8,252 bases of DNA from Acidobacteriaceae bacterium (GTDB lineage: Bacteria; Acidobacteriota; Terriglobia; Terriglobales; Acidobacteriaceae), in assembly GCA_003167305.1 (NCBI GenBank), contig PMTP01000148.1, forward strand, positions 4,178 through 12,429. Reading direction: 5' to 3'. Under the pieces are notes generated by a model. The model searched no databases, had not been told where the DNA came from, and saw only the letters and a program-made list of their open reading frames with translations. Positions 5,625 through 8,252 of this stretch are shown in pieces; the first letter of the stretch is position 1; each line of letters begins with the position of its first letter. The position numbers and the translations under genes were made by a program.

Positions 5625-7174
5625 AAGCCTCCGCCCATTCCGTTCAGCCCAGCCGCAAAGAGTTCCTCGCGCTCGCCAAAGAGCACACGCTTGTTCCCGT
5701 CTGCCGCACCTTGGCCGCAGACTTGGAAACGCCGGTCTCCGCCTTCCTGCGCGCCGCCTGGCCGGAGCGGGAGTGCTTCATGCTGGAGTCGGTCGAGAAC
5801 GGCGAGCGGGTGGGCCGCTATACCTTCATCGGCCTCCAGCCATTCAAGCGCATCGTGGCGCGGGGGCGCGAGATCACCATCACCGAAGGCAAAAAAGTCG
5901 TCCAGATCGACGGCGACATCTTCGCCGTGCTGCGCCGCGCGCTCAGCGGCCACAAGCCCGCGCGCCTTCAGGGGCTGCCGCCCTTTACCGCCGGCGCGGT
6001 GGGCTTCTTTTCTTACGATGCCGTCCGCCAGATCGAGCGCCTGCCCGAGCTGGCCGCCGACGAACTGGGCGTTCCCGACGCCTGCCTGCTCTTCTTCGAC
6101 GAGGTGCTGGCCTTCGACCATGTGCGCAAGGAGATCCGGCTGGTGGTCACCGCCGATGTGACGCGCGGCAAGCCGGCCGTCGCATACGACAAAGCCGTCG
6201 CGCGCCTCGACCGCTTTGAAAAACGGCTTGCCCAGCCGTTGCCCAAGCTGGCCGCGCGCAAGATGAAAGGCGCGCTGAAGGTGAAGCACCGCACGTCGAA
6301 GAAGGATTACCTTGCCGCCGTCAATCGCACCAAGGACTACATCGTCGCGGGCGACGTCTTCCAGGCAGTCCTCTCGCAGCGCTTCGATGTGGAGCCGGAG
6401 GCCGACAGCTTCCAGGTCTATCGCGCCCTGCGCACCGTCAACCCCAGCCCCTATATGTTCTTCCTGCGCTTTGCGCCGGAGGGTCCGCTGGGCGACGTAG
6501 CGGAGAAGTCCAAGCACTCAACTAAAAAGTTAAAACCACCCACGGTGGTAGAACTCGCGGGCTCATCGCCGGAGTTGCTGGTGCGCGTGCATCAGGGCAA
6601 GGTCGAGTACCGGCCCATCGCCGGAACCCGGCCCCGCGGCGCTACCGAGGCCGAGGATCAGGCGCTGGCCGACGAGATGATGGCCGACGAGAAGGAGCGC
6701 GCCGAGCACGTGATGCTGGTGGACCTGGGCCGCAACGACGTGGGCCGGGTGAGCGAGTTCGGCTCGGTCAAGGTAGACCGGCTGATGTTCATCGAGCGCT
6801 ACTCGCACGTGATGCACATCGTCAGCACCATCGAAGGCCGGCTCAAGCCGGAACTCACAGCCGTCGACGCGCTGCGCGCCTGCTTCCCCGCCGGCACGCT
6901 CAGTGGCGCACCCAAGGTGCGGGCCATGGAGATCATCGAAGAGCTGGAGCCGGCGCGGCGCGGAACCTATGGCGGCGCGGTGCTCTACGCCGATTTCAGC
7001 GGGAATCTCGATTCATGCATCGCCATTCGTTCCATGCTGGCCATCGGCGGCAAGGGCTATGTACAGGCCGGCGCGGGCATCGTGGCAGATTCCGTGCCGG
7101 AGCTGGAATACGCCGAGTCGATCAACAAGGCCCAAGCCGTCATCCGCGCCATCGAGCGGGCGCGGGAGATGTAA
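5621..7174 (+). CDS. trpE: Anthranilate synthase component I
   Basis: Large subunit of anthranilate synthase, which makes anthranilate from chorismate using ammonia supplied by TrpG, the first step of tryptophan synthesis in the cytoplasm. The product has 517 residues, the usual TrpE length. The N-terminal region has PVSAFLR (38-44) and MLESVENGERVGRY (54-67), matching the LLES-type feedback-inhibition element of TrpE and favouring TrpE over PabB. The chorismate-binding half shows GSSPELLVR (314-322), AGTRPRG (334-340), LVDLGRNDVGRV (366-377), HVMHIVSTIEG with H399, GTLSGAPKVRAMEIIEELEP (425-444) and YGGAVLYADFSG. The GTG at 5621 is chosen because upstream codons in this frame overlap the EAL gene and have no TrpE character; AGG (5615-5617) is a weak ribosome site. 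Odd: a lysine-rich insertion at about residues 288-311. The partner trpG-type gene is on the opposite strand, about 1 kb away. Confidence 0.95.
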   Translation: MKASAHSVQPSRKEFLALAKEHTLVPVCRTLAADLETPVSAFLRAAWPERECFMLESVENGERVGRYTFIGLQPFKRIVARGREITITEGKKVVQIDGDIFAVLRRALSGHKPARLQGLPPFTAGAVGFFSYDAVRQIERLPELAADELGVPDACLLFFDEVLAFDHVRKEIRLVVTADVTRGKPAVAYDKAVARLDRFEKRLAQPLPKLAARKMKGALKVKHRTSKKDYLAAVNRTKDYIVAGDVFQAVLSQRFDVEPEADSFQVYRALRTVNPSPYMFFLRFAPEGPLGDVAEKSKHSTKKLKPPTVVELAGSSPELLVRVHQGKVEYRPIAGTRPRGATEAEDQALADEMMADEKERAEHVMLVDLGRNDVGRVSEFGSVKVDRLMFIERYSHVMHIVSTIEGRLKPELTAVDALRACFPAGTLSGAPKVRAMEIIEELEPARRGTYGGAVLYADFSGNLDSCIAIRSMLAIGGKGYVQAGAGIVADSVPELEYAESINKAQAVIRAIERAREM

Positions 7175-7179
7175 GACGA

Positions 7180-7195
7180 GGGAGTAATTATTCCC
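7180..7195. terminator. Possible weak bidirectional hairpin between convergent genes
   Basis: GGGAG-TAATTA-TTCCC forms a five-pair stem (one G-T) in the 39-base gap between the trpE stop and the stop of the converging exported-protein gene. No T-tract follows on either strand, so any terminator function is a guess based on position. Confidence 0.25.
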
Positions 7196-7213
7196 CGGCA
7201 AAGCCAGAGATAT

Positions 7214-8128
7214 TTACTCCGCGCCGAAGACACGGCGAAAGAATTTTCCGACTTTCGTAAAGAAGCCGGGCTTTTTCTTTGTCGCGGGAGGAGTTGTGGG
7301 CGGATTTGCGTTGGCTGCCGGAGTAGCTTCCGCGGCGGGCTGCGCGGCGTGGTCGGCGGCTTCATAGACGAATGGCTCTACGGGCTGCGCAGGGGCGGAG
7401 TTTGGGCTGGCGGCAATCGGCGCAGGCTTGGGCAGCGGCGCGAGGCCCTCGCTCTGCGCCAGCGGAAATTCGTTCCCTTTGGGCGCCGCGGGCGGACAGC
7501 CGCAAGGCTCTTTTTCCTGATCCACCACCTCATGCAGGCTGCCGTGCTCGAACATCACCCGCTGTCCGGGTTGCACGCGGTAATCGCCGCCCTCGAAGAT
7601 GCTGGTCACCAGCACATAAGGCGCGTTGATGCCGGCGTTATCCACGCAGGTGTCGCCGTGCTGGCCGAGTCGCACCTTGACCTCCGCCGCGCCGGGAGCG
7701 CCGATGAGGATGCGGAAGTCCGGCGTAAGCAGAATGTCGGAGTTGCGCCCCGTGGCAAAGCTGGCCTCGATTGCGCCGTGATCCATCGCCATCATCAGGC
7801 CGGGCGTCTCGCCTGCGGGTACGCTGGAGTCGGCGGCCAGCTTGACGGTGGTGGAGGCGCAGACGCGCAGCACGCCGCGATGGGGCAGGACGACCTCGGT
7901 GGTCTCATCTCCGGAGGTGATGGTTCCGCTGGCGGCGATGATGGCCTTGCCCTGCGAGACTTCCAGCGCGCCGGTCACTGAGGCCGCGGCGTCCGGGTTC
8001 TTGCTGTCCAGCGTAACGATGGCGATGGGGGCGGCGACGGTCGCGGCGGTCTTGGGCGCGGGGACGGTTTGGGCCTGGAGCGCTGGCGTGATGAGAAGCG
8101 TGGCCGAGAGCAAGAGGCAGATTCGCAT
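7214..8128 (-). CDS. Exported protein of unknown function, FecR-like beta-rich domain, basic C-terminal tail
   Basis: No named function is recognised. The 304-residue product starts with a typical signal peptide (MRICLLLSATLL, probable cut after A19 in ALQA-QT), so it should leave the cytoplasm. Residues about 50-205 form a beta-rich region with repeated short strands (GVLRVCASTTVKL, GAIEASFATGR, GGDYRVQPGQRVMF) loosely like FecR or other periplasmic beta domains; this is a resemblance by eye. Mature cysteines are C90, C161, C209 and C211, the last two in PCGCPP, so disulfides are possible. Residues about 212-283 are rich in Pro and Ala and probably disordered, perhaps spanning the cell wall. 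The tail (284-304) is basic and aromatic, with FFTKVGKFFRRVFG able to form an amphipathic helix. ATG at 8128 lies five bases after the trpG-type stop; GGAG (8143-8140) inside that gene's end is 11 bases upstream. Probably co-transcribed with it. It converges on trpE. Confidence 0.8.
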   Translation of the reverse strand: MRICLLLSATLLITPALQAQTVPAPKTAATVAAPIAIVTLDSKNPDAAASVTGALEVSQGKAIIAASGTITSGDETTEVVLPHRGVLRVCASTTVKLAADSSVPAGETPGLMMAMDHGAIEASFATGRNSDILLTPDFRILIGAPGAAEVKVRLGQHGDTCVDNAGINAPYVLVTSIFEGGDYRVQPGQRVMFEHGSLHEVVDQEKEPCGCPPAAPKGNEFPLAQSEGLAPLPKPAPIAASPNSAPAQPVEPFVYEAADHAAQPAAEATPAANANPPTTPPATKKKPGFFTKVGKFFRRVFGAE

Positions 8129-8133
8129 GGCGG

Positions 8134-8252
8134 CTACATCTCCAGGAAGTTGCGGATCATCTGGTGGCCGCCCTCGGTCAGAACGCTCTCGGGATGGAAC
8201 TGCACGCCCTCGATGGGCAGCGTGCGATGGCGCAGGCCCATGATGACCGAAG
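8134..8252 (-). CDS. trpG: Anthranilate synthase component II / glutamine amidotransferase, C-terminal 38 residues only
   Basis: The last 38 codons of a class I glutamine amidotransferase of the TrpG/PabA type; the rest lies beyond the right edge. The visible part contains [18 protein letters not shown], with the catalytic-triad His and Glu of the FHPES motif, and ends MIRNFLEM before TAG (8136-8134). It would release ammonia from glutamine and feed it to TrpE. The nearby trpE supports TrpG, but a PabA-type or dual-use subunit serving folate synthesis cannot be excluded from the C-terminus alone. The exported-protein gene follows after five bases, probably on the same transcript. Confidence 0.88.
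   Translation of the reverse strand, partial: SVIMGLRHRTLPIEGVQFHPESVLTEGGHQMIRNFLEM

Noticed and set aside
5579..6517. Long minus-strand open frame of 312 codons opposite trpE
   Set aside because: It mirrors the strongly supported trpE coding frame in GC-rich DNA, has no recognisable domain and is the typical antisense shadow of a high-GC gene.
7349..7981. Plus-strand open frame of 210 codons opposite the exported-protein gene
   Set aside because: The minus-strand product has a proper signal peptide and domain layout; the plus-strand one is Gly/Arg-rich with none.

Overview
The window looks like chromosomal DNA from a GC-rich, free-living bacterium, most likely an acidobacterium. This is inferred from the PAS-domain wording of the sensor kinase, the basic-aromatic C-terminal tail of the exported protein and overall codon use; no rRNA or other marker gene is present to prove it. 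There is no sign of phage, transposon, CRISPR or plasmid functions. Most of the window is ordinary housekeeping and signalling.

Left to right: (1) positions 3-1085, minus strand, hold most of a Glu/Leu/Phe/Val-type dehydrogenase (gdhA-like), cut by the left edge so that its C-terminus is missing. (2) Divergent from it, a small PAP2-superfamily membrane protein (1246-1884, plus) has lost several canonical catalytic residues. (3) A ~430-base stretch without a recognisable gene (1885-2316) has a short palindrome and a 20-codon mini-ORF with a good Shine-Dalgarno sequence just before the next gene. (4) A two-gene signalling cassette on the plus strand: a soluble PAS-PAS-HisKA-HATPase-REC hybrid histidine kinase (2317-4281), then a REC-EAL response regulator (4347-5537) with all the usual c-di-GMP phosphodiesterase residues. 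(5) trpE (5621-7174, plus), anthranilate synthase component I, with an unusual lysine-rich insertion near its active-site half. (6) Converging on trpE from the minus strand, the last 38 codons of a trpG-type glutamine amidotransferase (8134-8252, cut by the right edge), followed 5 bases later by a secreted protein of unknown function (7214-8128).

Functionally, the kinase and the EAL protein probably form one pathway in which a cytoplasmic signal sensed by the twin PAS domains changes c-di-GMP breakdown. TrpE and the TrpG-type protein would form the anthranilate synthase complex (chorismate + glutamine to anthranilate), but their genes face each other on opposite strands instead of forming the usual trpEG pair. 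The signalling cassette is less GC-rich than trpE in the samples counted by hand and may have been inserted next to it.

The points most worth a second look are the near-identical PAS tandem duplication, the mini-ORF read in the same frame as the kinase and separated from it by one TGA, the insertion in TrpE, the hairpin and mini-ORF that overlaps the trpE start, the degenerate PAP2 active site, and the unknown exported protein coupled to trpG.
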